Origin: Sporosarcina globispora
Lineage (GTDB): Bacteria > Bacillota > Bacilli > Bacillales > Cytobacillaceae
Assembly (NCBI RefSeq): GCF_001274725.1
Contig: NZ_LGUF01000007.1
Span: 5,091,655 to 5,155,654 of the forward strand
Length of the DNA stretch: 64,000 bases
Direction of reading: 5' to 3'
Part shown: positions 24,626 to 32,982 of the stretch, in pieces
How the letters are laid out: each line of letters opens with the position of its first letter
Numbering within the stretch: position 1 is the first letter of the stretch
Program-made: the position numbers and the translations under genes
The notes under the pieces: model-generated
The model's input: only the letters and a program-made list of their open reading frames with translations
Told to the model about the DNA's origin: nothing
Database searches by the model: none

Positions 24626-25267
24626 ATGTATGTACAACATACCGCAAATAACAGTTATTTGCCTTCTGTTTTACGAGCGTTTGCATTATCTTTAGGGATC
24701 GCTTTTATAGGAACGATGGCGGGTGTTTTCATTCCCCCTGGCCTGTTTCTGCCGCTAATGATTCTTGAACTTGGAATGCTGCTTTTCGCTTTCCTGCTTC
24801 GCCGCAAAAAGGCCATTGGGTATCCATTCCTGTATGTATTTACATTTATTTCAGGGATGACGACTTATCCGATTGTTGCCCATTACCTGGCTGCCATTGG
24901 CCCGAACCCCGTATTAGTCGCACTTGCAACGACAACGGTTGTGTTTACAGGCCTGGCTGTTTACGCTACAACAACAAGGCGCGATTTATCTTTCCTTGGC
25001 GGCATGCTGATGGCGGCATTGCTTGCCCTTATTGCGATTGGAATCTTTAACCTTATCTGGCCGTTAAGCTCTACAGCGATGCTGGCATTCTCCTTCATCG
25101 GAGTGCTTGTGTTCAGCGGATATGTCCTATACGACTTTAACCGCATGAAGCATTATGGTGTTTCCCCTGAAGAAGTGCCTTTGATGGCTCTTAACTTATA
25201 CCTTGATTTTATCAACCTGTTCATTAATATTCTTCGGATTTTTGGTATATTGGGAAGCAGGGATTAA
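24626..25267 (+). CDS. BAX inhibitor-1 / YetJ-like membrane protein
   Basis: 213-aa protein with seven predicted membrane helices. Family features: TYPIVAHYLAAIGPNPVLVALATTTVVFTGL, TTRRDLSFLGGMLMAALLALIAIGIFN, and the ending VFSGYVLYDFNRMKHYG..PLMALNLYLDFINLFINILRIFGI, containing the conserved Asp residues that form the pH-sensitive latch in B. subtilis YetJ, a Ca2+ leak channel. GAGGAGAAATG upstream of the start. Confidence 0.92.
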   Translation: MYVQHTANNSYLPSVLRAFALSLGIAFIGTMAGVFIPPGLFLPLMILELGMLLFAFLLRRKKAIGYPFLYVFTFISGMTTYPIVAHYLAAIGPNPVLVALATTTVVFTGLAVYATTTRRDLSFLGGMLMAALLALIAIGIFNLIWPLSSTAMLAFSFIGVLVFSGYVLYDFNRMKHYGVSPEEVPLMALNLYLDFINLFINILRIFGILGSRD

Positions 25268-25302
25268 AAGGCAGCCGTATTAGTTGGCTGCCTTCCCTTT
25301 TG
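25268..25302. terminator. Bidirectional terminator
   Basis: AAGGCAGCC / GGCTGCCTT stem, CCCTTTT tail; overlaps the 3' end of the convergent gene. Confidence 0.8.
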
Positions 25303-26005
25303 TGATCTTCCAAATTTCATGCAATACCGGCATCTCTTCCATTTCATCCTCTGTTACTAGATCCCATTGAATGCCTTCAGGCTTTGGATATGGTGTATTC
25401 GTTTTGATCAGTTCTTTTTCCGTTGCAATCCAGTCGACTGTCAGATCATAGGGGTCCCTGGGGATATCTGCATCTGTCACCTGTGAGCTATTGACCGTTC
25501 CAATGACAGGGATTTCTGGATTTCCCAGTTCTCTGATTATGGCGTATTCCCGGTCAGCATAGCCCTCTCCCTTTCCGACACGCCGGCCATCCCGATGAAG
25601 GCCCACTGACCCCGCAAAAAACAAATCAATTTTCGGCAATTCTATGAGAGGAACTTCTTTTCCATATGAGTGGATATGTTTAAGACTCGCTGCCTTCCGC
25701 TCCTCCCCGGCAGGCACCCATTCCGGCTTTACCATAATAAAACCTGCCTTTAGCCTTGGTGTTGGTACAAGCAATGTCTTCCCATCTCTTAAAATTTGTG
25801 AGCGGATCGGCGCTTGAGGGGAATCGGGATTTACTTTGATTACCATAGCCTCTTTATACTCAGGCATATTAAAAACAAATGCAGCCGCCTTTTCAGCACC
25901 TTTGAAATTTGGGATTCTATTCTTTAATGGGAAAGGAAAACGGCCAAGTTTATTTTCCTCAAGATAATTCCATATGTATTCACGGATTTCTTTCTTCGTA
26001 TTCAA
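25280..26005 (-). CDS. 5-formyltetrahydrofolate cyclo-ligase family protein (MTHFS/MTHFSD-like)
   Basis: 241 aa. The N-terminus KKEIREYIWNYLEENKLGRFP and blocks GKTLLVPTPRLKAGF, IDLFFAGSVGLHRDGRRVGKGEGYADREYAII and PVIGTVNSSQV match the 5-FTHF cyclo-ligase fold, with the GKGxGYxD substrate/nucleotide loop intact. Many bacteria carry this longer divergent branch in addition to the canonical YqgN-type enzyme, so the actual activity is uncertain. The start follows an AAAGGGAGTG site. Single gene, terminator shared with the BAX inhibitor gene. Confidence 0.85.
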   Translation of the reverse strand: MNTKKEIREYIWNYLEENKLGRFPFPLKNRIPNFKGAEKAAAFVFNMPEYKEAMVIKVNPDSPQAPIRSQILRDGKTLLVPTPRLKAGFIMVKPEWVPAGEERKAASLKHIHSYGKEVPLIELPKIDLFFAGSVGLHRDGRRVGKGEGYADREYAIIRELGNPEIPVIGTVNSSQVTDADIPRDPYDLTVDWIATEKELIKTNTPYPKPEGIQWDLVTEDEMEEMPVLHEIWKITKGKAAN

Positions 26006-26158
26006 TGCGTTTCACTCCCTTTTCTTTATTTTATCCATAAGAGATAAAACTGAATAGAAAGGAAACTCCAATTTTTTTAAGAAATAGGTTTTAATGAAAG
26101 TTCTCGTGGTAAACAAATAATGCAAGGCCAATAACAAAACGGAAGGGACTGGTTCACA

Positions 26159-26266
26159 ATGAAAAACGCAACAGCGACTTCAAGGTTCGTCATTGGCATT
26201 GCAAGAAATCAGGGAGGGTTTGCAGAGCGTTCGAAAGGCACTCTCGTCTATAACCGATATATTTAA
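26159..26266 (+). CDS. Possible 35-aa leader/small ORF
   Basis: Short frame starting MKNATATSRFVIGIARNQGG and ending LVYNRYI. GGAAGGGA lies 12 nt upstream, a rather long spacing. It ends inside the first hairpin of the structured region at 26252-26357, so it could be a leader peptide for that element, a small protein, or chance. The rest of the gap 26006-26479 holds only the structured element and the ribosome-binding site of the next gene. Confidence 0.3.
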   Translation: MKNATATSRFVIGIARNQGGFAERSKGTLVYNRYI

Positions 26267-26357
26267 AATCGGTTCGGCCCCATGCAAATCATAACCCTTC
26301 GGTTGTCCGTCATCGGACTTAAAAAAGGTGCAGACCAGTCGGTTTGCATCTTTTTTA
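26252..26357 (+). ncRNA. Structured leader-like RNA ending in a terminator (candidate regulatory RNA)
   Basis: Consecutive elements on the + strand: AACCGAT/ATCGGTT hairpin (26252-26274); AACC/GGTT (26293-26304) and GTCCG/CGGAC with TCAT loop (26305-26318); then GGTGCAGACC/GGTTTGCATC (26328-26350; two G-U pairs) followed by six T, an intrinsic terminator. ATGCAAA at 26282-26288 can pair with TTTGCAT at 26343-26349, the 3' arm of that terminator, enclosing the two small hairpins, so terminator and antiterminator would be mutually exclusive. No Rfam family recognised. It lies about 120 nt upstream of the gluconate-dehydrogenase-type operon. Confidence 0.45.
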
Positions 26358-26479
26358 ATGCCTCAATAACCTCCTTTTCCTCCGTCTTCTTTTTCACTAC
26401 CCCATAAAAAATTCCTATCATCTGTTTAGACAAGTTTATTTTTCTCCATAATGGCAAATAAAAGGAGGTTTTTATAGAA

Positions 26480-27244
26480 ATGTCTGAGCATGAACAAAAA
26501 CAAGAATCAACCATGTCCCGCAGGAGATTTATCCGCAACTCCGGCCTAGTTGCTGGCGGCTTGGTAGGAGGCGGAATTCTCGGCGGCCTGATTGGCGCGA
26601 ATATGAATAAAGATGATGCAGCCAATGATAACGGCGGGCATGGAAATGGCCATGACCAGGTTGCTTTCCAGCAGTCGCCTTTATATTTTACAAACCCTGA
26701 GATATTTGGAATCCTGCAGGCGGCTGTTGAGAGAATTTATCCAAAGGATGAAAATGGCCCTGGAGCTAATGATTTGGATGTTCCTTTTTTTATTGACCGC
26801 CAGCTTGCAGGCTCATGGGGTAACAATACAAGGGAATATATGCAGGGCCCATTCTTCCCAGGCTCTAACTTTCAGGGTTATCAATCCCCTTTAAAACGGC
26901 ATGAAGTTTTTGATGTCGGCCTTGCCGCCCTGCAAACCTACAGCAATGATAAGCATAAAAAACCTTTCGCAGAACTTGAGGGCGAACAGCAGGATGAAAT
27001 TCTTACAGCCTTTGAAGAGGACAAAGTTAAGCTGCGGGGTGTTACTTCCAGGACTTTCTTTAATATTCTCAGGGCCGCAGCCATTGAAGGTGTATATGCA
27101 GATCCTGCCTACGCCGGAAACAAGAATATGGAAGGCTGGAAAATGAAGGACTTTCCTGGCCACCAGATGAGCTATATCAATCAAATTGAGTCGAAAAAAT
27201 TTGTTGAAATTAAACCGAACAGTCTCCATTCATATACGAGTTAG
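26480..27244 (+). CDS. Gluconate 2-dehydrogenase subunit 3 family protein, Tat-exported
   Basis: Small subunit of a membrane-associated FAD oxidoreductase complex. Twin-arginine signal at residues 12-45: MSRRRFIRNSG, then a glycine-rich hydrophobic stretch LVAGGLVGGGILGGLIGA. The mature domain has family segments ALQAAVERIYPKDENGPGANDLDVPFFIDRQLAGSWG and FFNILRAAAIEGVYADPAYAGN. 254 aa; AAAGGAGG precedes ATG 26480. It is followed by the GMC flavoprotein, TatA and TatC, which supports folded co-export of both subunits through Tat. Confidence 0.92.
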   Translation: MSEHEQKQESTMSRRRFIRNSGLVAGGLVGGGILGGLIGANMNKDDAANDNGGHGNGHDQVAFQQSPLYFTNPEIFGILQAAVERIYPKDENGPGANDLDVPFFIDRQLAGSWGNNTREYMQGPFFPGSNFQGYQSPLKRHEVFDVGLAALQTYSNDKHKKPFAELEGEQQDEILTAFEEDKVKLRGVTSRTFFNILRAAAIEGVYADPAYAGNKNMEGWKMKDFPGHQMSYINQIESKKFVEIKPNSLHSYTS

Positions 27245-27270
27245 TACTATCTCTTAAGGAAGTGATGAAG

Positions 27271-28980
27271 ATGGCTAAAACATTGCCAAAAACAGATGCA
27301 GTCGTTGTAGGAGTCGGATGGGCCGGCGGAATTATTGCGGCTGAGCTCGGTAAACAGGGGATAAAAGTGGTCGGCCTGGAACGGGGGAAAGAGCGGGGAG
27401 TCAAGGACTTCTATGTTGTCCATGATGAACTCCGCTATGGAATCCGCTATGAATTAATGCAGGATCTTTCAAAAGAAACGATCACATTCCGAAACCAAGG
27501 GAAGGAAAGAGCTCTTCCGATGCGGCAGCTTGGCTCCTTTTTGCTTGGCGAGGGACTTGGAGGATCTGGTGTTCACTGGAATGGGCATACTTACCGTTTT
27601 CTGCCCTATGACTTTGAAATTAAATCGCAAACGGTTAAAAAATATGGCGAAGCCAAAATTAAAGGTCTTCAAGTTCAGGATTGGGGCATCACATACGATG
27701 AATTGGAGCCCTACTTCTACGAGTTCGAAAAGGCGGCAGGGATTGGCGGAGAAGAAGGTGAGCTGGGGCCAAAAAGAGCGAATCCGTTCCCAAATCCTCC
27801 AATGAAAGAAACGCCTATTACAGCAAGATTTAAAGAAGCAGCGAAATCATTAGGGATGAAACCGTACCATATGCCATCTGGCAATATGAGCCAGGCTTAT
27901 GAAAACCAATATGGAGCAAAGCTGGCTCCATGTCAGTATTGTGCGTTTTGCGAACGCTTCGGCTGTGAGTATGGAGCAAAGGCAGATCCGACCGTGGCCG
28001 TCATTCCATTTGCCAAAGAAACTGGAAATGTGGATATCCGTAACTTTGCGAATGTAACCGAAATTATTCATGACGGAAAAAAGGCCACCGGTGTCCGATA
28101 TGTGGATGTTCAGACGAAAGAAGAATTCATTCAGCCGGCTGAAATGGTTATTCTGACAAGCTATGTCATGAACAACACTCGCCTGCTGCTGGCATCCAAA
28201 CTTGGCCGTCCTTATAATCCTGACACAGGCACAGGAGTTATCGGAAAGAATTATTGCTACCAGATCCTTCCTGGTTCTGCAGGATTTTTTGATGAAGAAC
28301 AATTTAATACATTTATGGGTGCCGGTGCTCTTGGTGCAACTGTGGATGATTACAATGGAGACAATTTTGATCACTCGGATCTTGATTTCATCCATGGCGG
28401 CTCAATTTCCATCAACCAATCAGGATACCGCCCAATCCAATATAATATGGTTCCGACAGATACACCAAAATGGGGCAGCAAGTTTAAGGAGAATTCCATT
28501 AAGTATTTCACAAGGGCTTTAAGCATTGGCACACAGGGAGCTTCCATGCCTGTGCAGCACAATTACATGGACCTGGACCCTTCTTATAAAGATGCTTACG
28601 GGCTTCCCTTGCTCCGTCTGACATATGACTTCACTGAGCAGGATAAAAATCTTTATAACTACATTGGAAAAATCAGTGACAGTATCATGAAGGAAATGGG
28701 ACCAGCAAAAATTAATGACCGCCAGCAGCTGGAACATTACGATATCGTCCCTTATCAGACAACTCACAATACAGGCGGCGTCATCATGGGGGCAGAGCCC
28801 GAAACATCAGCAGTAAATAACTATATGCAAATGTGGGAGGCAGAAAATGTTTTTGTCATTGGAGCATCCGCTTTTCCTCACAACGGAGGGTATAATCCGA
28901 CAGGAACAGTAGGGGCACTCGCCTACCGTGCTGCTGAAGGAATCATCAAATACAGCAAAGAAGGCGGTTTGCTTGCATAA
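27271..28980 (+). CDS. GMC-type FAD oxidoreductase (gluconate dehydrogenase-like large subunit)
   Basis: Catalytic flavoprotein, 569 aa from ATG 27271 (AAGGAAG eight nt upstream; GTG 27262 and ATG 27265 are closer). N-terminal FAD fold [23 protein letters not shown] signature region [23 protein letters not shown]-terminal catalytic segment [34 protein letters not shown] with the His-Asn type residues. A Cys cluster [12 protein letters not shown] at about residue 218 may hold an Fe-S centre, as in FAD-glucose dehydrogenases. It has no signal peptide, so it probably hitchhikes on the Tat subunit. The substrate (gluconate, sorbitol or another polyol) is open. Confidence 0.9.
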   Translation: MAKTLPKTDAVVVGVGWAGGIIAAELGKQGIKVVGLERGKERGVKDFYVVHDELRYGIRYELMQDLSKETITFRNQGKERALPMRQLGSFLLGEGLGGSGVHWNGHTYRFLPYDFEIKSQTVKKYGEAKIKGLQVQDWGITYDELEPYFYEFEKAAGIGGEEGELGPKRANPFPNPPMKETPITARFKEAAKSLGMKPYHMPSGNMSQAYENQYGAKLAPCQYCAFCERFGCEYGAKADPTVAVIPFAKETGNVDIRNFANVTEIIHDGKKATGVRYVDVQTKEEFIQPAEMVILTSYVMNNTRLLLASKLGRPYNPDTGTGVIGKNYCYQILPGSAGFFDEEQFNTFMGAGALGATVDDYNGDNFDHSDLDFIHGGSISINQSGYRPIQYNMVPTDTPKWGSKFKENSIKYFTRALSIGTQGASMPVQHNYMDLDPSYKDAYGLPLLRLTYDFTEQDKNLYNYIGKISDSIMKEMGPAKINDRQQLEHYDIVPYQTTHNTGGVIMGAEPETSAVNNYMQMWEAENVFVIGASAFPHNGGYNPTGTVGALAYRAAEGIIKYSKEGGLLA

Positions 28981-28985
28981 GAAAA

Positions 28986-28999
28986 ACTGGAGCTAGACA
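28986..28999 (+). repeat. Short fragment resembling a dispersed-repeat end
   Basis: CTGGAGCTAGACAG just after the GMC stop shares GCTAGACAG with the end of the structured repeat at 58548-58853. Resembles the tail of an intergenic repeat common in Bacillaceae. Confidence 0.35.
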
Positions 29000-29063
29000 G
29001 GTCTCGAAGTTCAAATTAATACTTACTCACCTTCTTAAAAATCCACAAAAAGGAGTGAACATC

Positions 29064-29282
29064 ATGGGGCTTTCAAATATCGGGATTCCTGGATTGATTA
29101 TCATCCTGGTTATTACCTTAATTATCTTTGGGCCAAAGAAACTTCCTGAGATCGGGTCAGCCTTTGGTAGGACCTTATCAGAATTCAAAAAATCAGCCAG
29201 AGAAATTATGAGCGACGATGATGAACAAGATTCAAAAACACGCTCAATTGAATCGGCTGACCGGAAGGATAAGCCGCTTTAA
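29064..29282 (+). CDS. tatA: Twin-arginine translocase subunit TatA
   Basis: 72 aa from ATG 29064 (AAAAAGGAG upstream; GTG 29055 lies in that site). One membrane helix ([18 protein letters not shown]), the FGP hinge ([23 protein letters not shown]) and an amphipathic helix, then a charged tail. Pore-forming component of the Tat pathway for folded proteins. Sits between the GMC oxidoreductase and tatC, so this pair is probably dedicated to the upstream Tat substrate, like TatAd-TatCd beside phoD in B. subtilis. Confidence 0.95.
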   Translation: MGLSNIGIPGLIIILVITLIIFGPKKLPEIGSAFGRTLSEFKKSAREIMSDDDEQDSKTRSIESADRKDKPL

Positions 29283-29296
29283 CAGGAGAGTTTATA

Positions 29297-30025
29297 ATGA
29301 AAACGGAAGAACAAACCCTTGTAGAACATTTAACGGATCTGAGAAAAGTGCTGATTCGGTCATTGCTGTTCTTTATAGCCTGCTTTGCCCTTTGTCTGTT
29401 TTTCATCAACCGACTAATACCCATGCTCGCAAATGATCATGAGCTTGTTATGCTTGGGCCGCTGGATGTCATTAAGCTGTACACAGGTATTGCAGGAAGC
29501 ATCAGCCTTGGGCTTTCGCTTCCTTTTATCTCCTATCAGGTCTGGCTATTTGTGAAGCCGGCACTAACTGATAAAGAGAGCAGAGTATCCTTAATGTTTT
29601 TCCCTGCCATACTCTTCAGCTTTATCGGCGGGCTTGGCTTCGGTTTTTTTATCATATTCCCTGCGATTTATCAATTTTTAATGCTGTTGGGTGAATCACA
29701 TTTTGCCATGATGATCACTGCCAGGGAGTATTTTTCATTTCTGCTGATGTCAACCATTCCATTTGGTTTTCTTTTTGAAGTCCCATTGCTGTTATTGTTT
29801 CTGACTACAATCGGCATTGTCACCCCAGCCATGCTCAGCTCGTTGCGAAAATATGCTTATTTAGTCATGGCAGTTGTTTCAGCTCTTATTACACCGCCGG
29901 ATTTATTTTCACAGATTCTTGTCCTTGTGCCGCTTATTGGGCTATATGAAATTGGTGTTGTTTTGTCAAAAATAAGATTTAAGAAATTGAAAGCTGTTCA
30001 GGATTCACCATCCAGCGAGATTTAA
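29297..30025 (+). CDS. tatC: Twin-arginine translocase subunit TatC
   Basis: Receptor for twin-arginine signal peptides, 242 aa with six membrane helices. Family motifs: TLVEHLTDLRKVLIRSL at the start, LPFISYQVWLFVKPALTDKESR with the conserved signal-binding loop, FGFFIIFPAIYQF, GFLFEVPLLLLFLT and LITPPDLFSQILVLVPLIGLYEIGV. AACAGGAGAG upstream, 14 nt after tatA. Last clear member of the operon begun at 26480. Confidence 0.96.
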   Translation: MKTEEQTLVEHLTDLRKVLIRSLLFFIACFALCLFFINRLIPMLANDHELVMLGPLDVIKLYTGIAGSISLGLSLPFISYQVWLFVKPALTDKESRVSLMFFPAILFSFIGGLGFGFFIIFPAIYQFLMLLGESHFAMMITAREYFSFLLMSTIPFGFLFEVPLLLLFLTTIGIVTPAMLSSLRKYAYLVMAVVSALITPPDLFSQILVLVPLIGLYEIGVVLSKIRFKKLKAVQDSPSSEI

Positions 30026-30091
30026 ATAAGTTTAAGTTGGTCCCCAAGAGGATATTTAATAAGAAAACGCTCTTTTGGGAGGTCTGTAAAA

Positions 30092-30433
30092 ATGAATGAA
30101 CAAGAACATGTAATCAAACAAGATGGTGAATTGGATACAAAAAATATCAAGAACGCAATGGACAAGATGTCCAATGAAAGAGCGGAGGATATTTTAAGCA
30201 GCTTCGATGAGTTTAAGAGCTATCTGGCTGAAAGAATCGAGCTTGGCAAAAAGCTGGGATTAAATGAAGAACAGCTTGCGGTAACTGCTGAAAAAGTGGC
30301 TGGCTGCCTGGCTGAAAATGCGGAACCAAAAAACCGTGAAGAACAGCTTCTCAAAGAATTATGGAAAGCTGGAAATGATGAAGAAAGGCATAAGCTGGCC
30401 CATATGCTTGTACGCCTGACAGAACAGGCATAA
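30092..30433 (+). CDS. DUF3243 family protein (YmfJ-like)
   Basis: 113 aa, all-helical, soluble. The segments EDILSSFDEFKSYLAERIELGKKLGL, VAGCLAENAEPKNREEQLLKELWKAG and ERHKLAHMLVRLTEQ match the DUF3243 pattern of B. subtilis YmfJ; function unknown. TTGGGAGGTC precedes ATG 30092. Its own terminator follows; it may be a separate unit from tatAC, 66 nt upstream. Confidence 0.88.
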   Translation: MNEQEHVIKQDGELDTKNIKNAMDKMSNERAEDILSSFDEFKSYLAERIELGKKLGLNEEQLAVTAEKVAGCLAENAEPKNREEQLLKELWKAGNDEERHKLAHMLVRLTEQA

Positions 30434-30440
30434 TGTGTAA

Positions 30441-30481
30441 GCCGGAATTGTTGTGTATGACAATTCCGGCTTTTACTTTTT
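30441..30481. terminator. Bidirectional terminator
   Basis: GCCGGAATTGT / ACAATTCCGGC with 8-nt loop and TTTTACTTTTT; overlaps the end of the convergent gene. Confidence 0.85.
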
Positions 30482-30754
30482 AAGATCTTTATACAGGTTT
30501 ATAAACTGGCTTGGCTCTGACTTTACTTGAAAAGTGAGACATCCCCGATTGGTATGAAGATAGAGGAAACCAATTTCACAATTGGAAGATCTGTATGACA
30601 TATCCCAAACTTCATCAATCAGAAATTTTTCCGTTGGCGACAGGATGTGATCCTCAAATAAATGAAGATAGAGTTCCTTTTCAATGTACTTCTGCTGATT
30701 CCAGTCGATACTCCGGCTGACTATAATAAATGGCTGGGAAGCAATAATCCGCAC
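30473..30754 (-). CDS. Small hypothetical protein (about 93 aa)
   Basis: The open frame reaches back to 30796, but GGAGG lies 5 nt before a GTG at 30754, giving RIIASQPFIIVSRSIDWNQQ as start. No signal or membrane segment. It is rich in aromatic residues, with mixed strands and helices (YIEKELYLHLFEDHILSPTEKFLIDEVWDMSYRSS) and an ending FQVKSEPSQFINLYKDLKK. I do not recognise the family. It is on the same strand as, and just after, a GNAT gene. Confidence 0.6.
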   Translation of the reverse strand: MRIIASQPFIIVSRSIDWNQQKYIEKELYLHLFEDHILSPTEKFLIDEVWDMSYRSSNCEIGFLYLHTNRGCLTFQVKSEPSQFINLYKDLKK

Positions 30755-30811
30755 ATGAACCTCCATGATTAAAAAGATTTGCTTCCATTGAAACATAATA
30801 CGGCTATGGAT

Positions 30812-31363
30812 TCAAATGGCGGCACCTTCCCCCATGTATTCCTCCCTTAAAATTGCATAATAAGTCAGATCCACCAGTCTGCCATCTCTCATGGCATGCT
30901 GGCGCAAAATCCCTTCATGCTTCATTCCTGACTTCTCCATAATCCTCCATGATCCGGGATTATCAGTAAAAGCAAGGGCATAGATGCGATTATGATTCAG
31001 CTCTTCAAAGCCATATTTAATAACCGCCTTGGCAGCCTCTGTCCCATATCCCTTGCCCCAGAAAGGCTTGCCGATCCAATAGCCGATTTCCGCTCTTCTG
31101 TTTGCATTAGTGCCTGTAATATTGATGAGTCCTATTAAACTATTATCCTCTTTTCTCGTAATGGCAAAAATCGCAATCTTACCGTTTCTCTCTGCTTCCA
31201 GAATACTTGCAATAAACTCCCTTGCTCCGCCATCAGGATAGGGATGGGGGATATTCAATGTTGTTTTTGCCACATCATAATCGCTGGCATACTCTTCTAC
31301 CTTTAATGCATCATTAAGAGTAAGATCACGAAGAATTAAGCGGCTGGTTTCAATGGTTTTCAT
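30812..31363 (-). CDS. GNAT N-acetyltransferase, RimJ/RimL type
   Basis: 183 aa. Starts ETSRLILRDLTLNDALKVEEYA, the RimJ/L-type opening, then GLINITGTNANRRAEIGYWIGKPFWGKGYGTEAAKAVIKYGFE, which contains the acetyl-CoA loop (Q/R-x-x-G-x-G/A equivalent PFWGKGYG), and LNHNRIYALAFTDNPGSWRIMEKSGMKHEGILR. Would acetylate a protein N-terminus or a small amine; substrate unknown. Confidence 0.92.
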   Translation of the reverse strand: MKTIETSRLILRDLTLNDALKVEEYASDYDVAKTTLNIPHPYPDGGAREFIASILEAERNGKIAIFAITRKEDNSLIGLINITGTNANRRAEIGYWIGKPFWGKGYGTEAAKAVIKYGFEELNHNRIYALAFTDNPGSWRIMEKSGMKHEGILRQHAMRDGRLVDLTYYAILREEYMGEGAAI

Positions 31364-31575
31364 TTTTTTGCCTCCTTTTTTTGTTTATCCAGCAATATTT
31401 CTTTTCTCCACAGGAATATCCTTTATTTTTCCGGAAGACTTTTCAGCGTATCTAGCAGCTTATTATTTATATTTGGCATATTTATAAAATTACTTAGCAA
31501 GTTTTAAATTATATCTAACTTCTCTGAAGATTTATCTGGCATGTTTTTAAATTTTTCTTACATCTCGTACAATTA

Positions 31576-31611
31576 AGAAAGCACATCACCTATTGAAGTA
31601 ATGTGCCTTAG
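31576..31611 (-). terminator. Terminator of tldD-pmbA
   Basis: Leftward AAGGCACAT / ATGTGCTT hairpin followed by TCTTAATTG. The rest of the gap 31364-31622 is AT-rich with nothing else visible. Confidence 0.6.
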
Positions 31612-31622
31612 CATTGTACTTT

Positions 31623-32981
31623 CTACTCCACCGTCACAGCCAGCTCCCTGATTAATAGTGATGGTGAACCAATGTAGCCTATGGCCATGAATCCCATCGA
31701 AAATTCCAGGTCTGAACCAATGGCTTCAATATTATTCAAGAGCTCATAGAAGTTTCCGGCAATCGTCATTTGGTTTACTGCATTTTGTACTTTTCCATCT
31801 TTGACATAATAGCCGTTCGCCGCAATGGAGAAGTCCCCTGACACGGTATTGGCTCCGGAGTGGAGGCCTGACAATTCGGTTATGATTATGCCTTCTGAGA
31901 TCGATGATACCAATGCATCATAGCTTTGATCAGATGGAACGACATGAAGGTTAGTTGGCGCTACCGTTAACGCTCCCTTATAAGAGGCTTTGTATGCATT
32001 GCCTGTCGATTCCACGCCATCTTTCTGAGCTGTTTTGCGGTTATGCATCAATGTAACAAGCCTGCCGTCTTTCACAATATCTTTCCTGACAGTGGCAGCA
32101 CCTTCACTGTCGAAATTAGAGCTTAGCAAACCTTCCTCCAAAAATGGATCGTCAATAATAGTCAGCAAAGGTACCGCAATGCTTTCACCTGTTTTTCCTT
32201 TTAAGGCTGATTGCCCCTTTTGGGTAATCTCGGCTGAGAAAACCGGAATGAAGGTCTGCAGCAAGGCACTTGCAGCATCATTTCTTAATAAGACAGGATA
32301 ATTCTTGCTTTCCGCACTTTGGGCATAAAGTTGGGATAGAGCTTCTTCGACTGCATGTTTCGCAATTTCTTTCGGGTTTAAGATCGAGAAGTCTCTCGTA
32401 AACTTGGAATATACACCATTTTTTACTTGATCCCCTTGCTTAACGATGACCGACACGTAAATGCCCACATGATTCACTTTTTCACTGAGATTCAAGCCTT
32501 TGCTGTTCAAAATAGCTTTTTCAGTTTCACCGCTGCTCAGCATAAAATAATCCGTTCCCGTTACCCGCTCATCATAGGAATAAATATGCTTCTCTATTTC
32601 CTTAAGCAGGTTAATCTTTTCAGGAATGGTTACCTCAGCAAGATCGGCTGAATAGAAGTTTCCTTCTCCATATTTTTCACTGCCGGCAAAAATTTCTTCC
32701 TGCACTTCATCTTCTATGAATTTGGAGTTTTCTTTTGCATTTTCAATTAGATAGGACAAGGATTCTTCATCCAGTTTTTCCGTAAACGCGTATCCCATCT
32801 TCCCTTTATAAAGTCCTCGGAAGGAGGTTCCGAACACTTCGGAAGTATCATAGGAATCAATTTCCCCTTTGAAAAGTTCGCAGACGAACTTTTCCTCTCG
32901 TTCATAATAGAGTTCCATATCTGTAAAACCGTGCTCTTCACCAAGCTGAAAAAGCTTATCCTTAAATTCTTGCAGGTTCAT
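31623..32981 (-). CDS. pmbA: TldE/PmbA-type metalloprotease subunit
   Basis: 452 aa from ATG 32981 (GGGGGG upstream; the frame reaches 33008 inside tldD). Partner of TldD in the heterodimeric protease that processes peptides such as microcin precursors and degrades unfolded peptides. It lacks the HExxxH site, as TldE subunits do. Blocks ELYYEREEKFVCELFKGEIDSYD, GLYKGKMGYAFTE, LLTIIDDPFLEEGLLSSNFDSEGAATVRKDIVKDGRLVTLMHNRKTA and SGANTVSGDFSIAANGYYVKDGK are typical. Starts 1 nt after the tldD stop: coupled. Confidence 0.94.
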   Translation of the reverse strand: MNLQEFKDKLFQLGEEHGFTDMELYYEREEKFVCELFKGEIDSYDTSEVFGTSFRGLYKGKMGYAFTEKLDEESLSYLIENAKENSKFIEDEVQEEIFAGSEKYGEGNFYSADLAEVTIPEKINLLKEIEKHIYSYDERVTGTDYFMLSSGETEKAILNSKGLNLSEKVNHVGIYVSVIVKQGDQVKNGVYSKFTRDFSILNPKEIAKHAVEEALSQLYAQSAESKNYPVLLRNDAASALLQTFIPVFSAEITQKGQSALKGKTGESIAVPLLTIIDDPFLEEGLLSSNFDSEGAATVRKDIVKDGRLVTLMHNRKTAQKDGVESTGNAYKASYKGALTVAPTNLHVVPSDQSYDALVSSISEGIIITELSGLHSGANTVSGDFSIAANGYYVKDGKVQNAVNQMTIAGNFYELLNNIEAIGSDLEFSMGFMAIGYIGSPSLLIRELAVTVE

Positions 32982-32982
32982 A

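Noticed and set aside
26263..26625. Minus-strand frame with Pro-rich start overlapping the Tat signal region
   Set aside because: Antisense of the glycine-rich signal peptide plus the structured leader; no start signals.
27850..28395. 181-codon minus-strand frame inside the GMC gene
   Set aside because: Antisense shadow of conserved oxidoreductase sequence; composition not protein-like.
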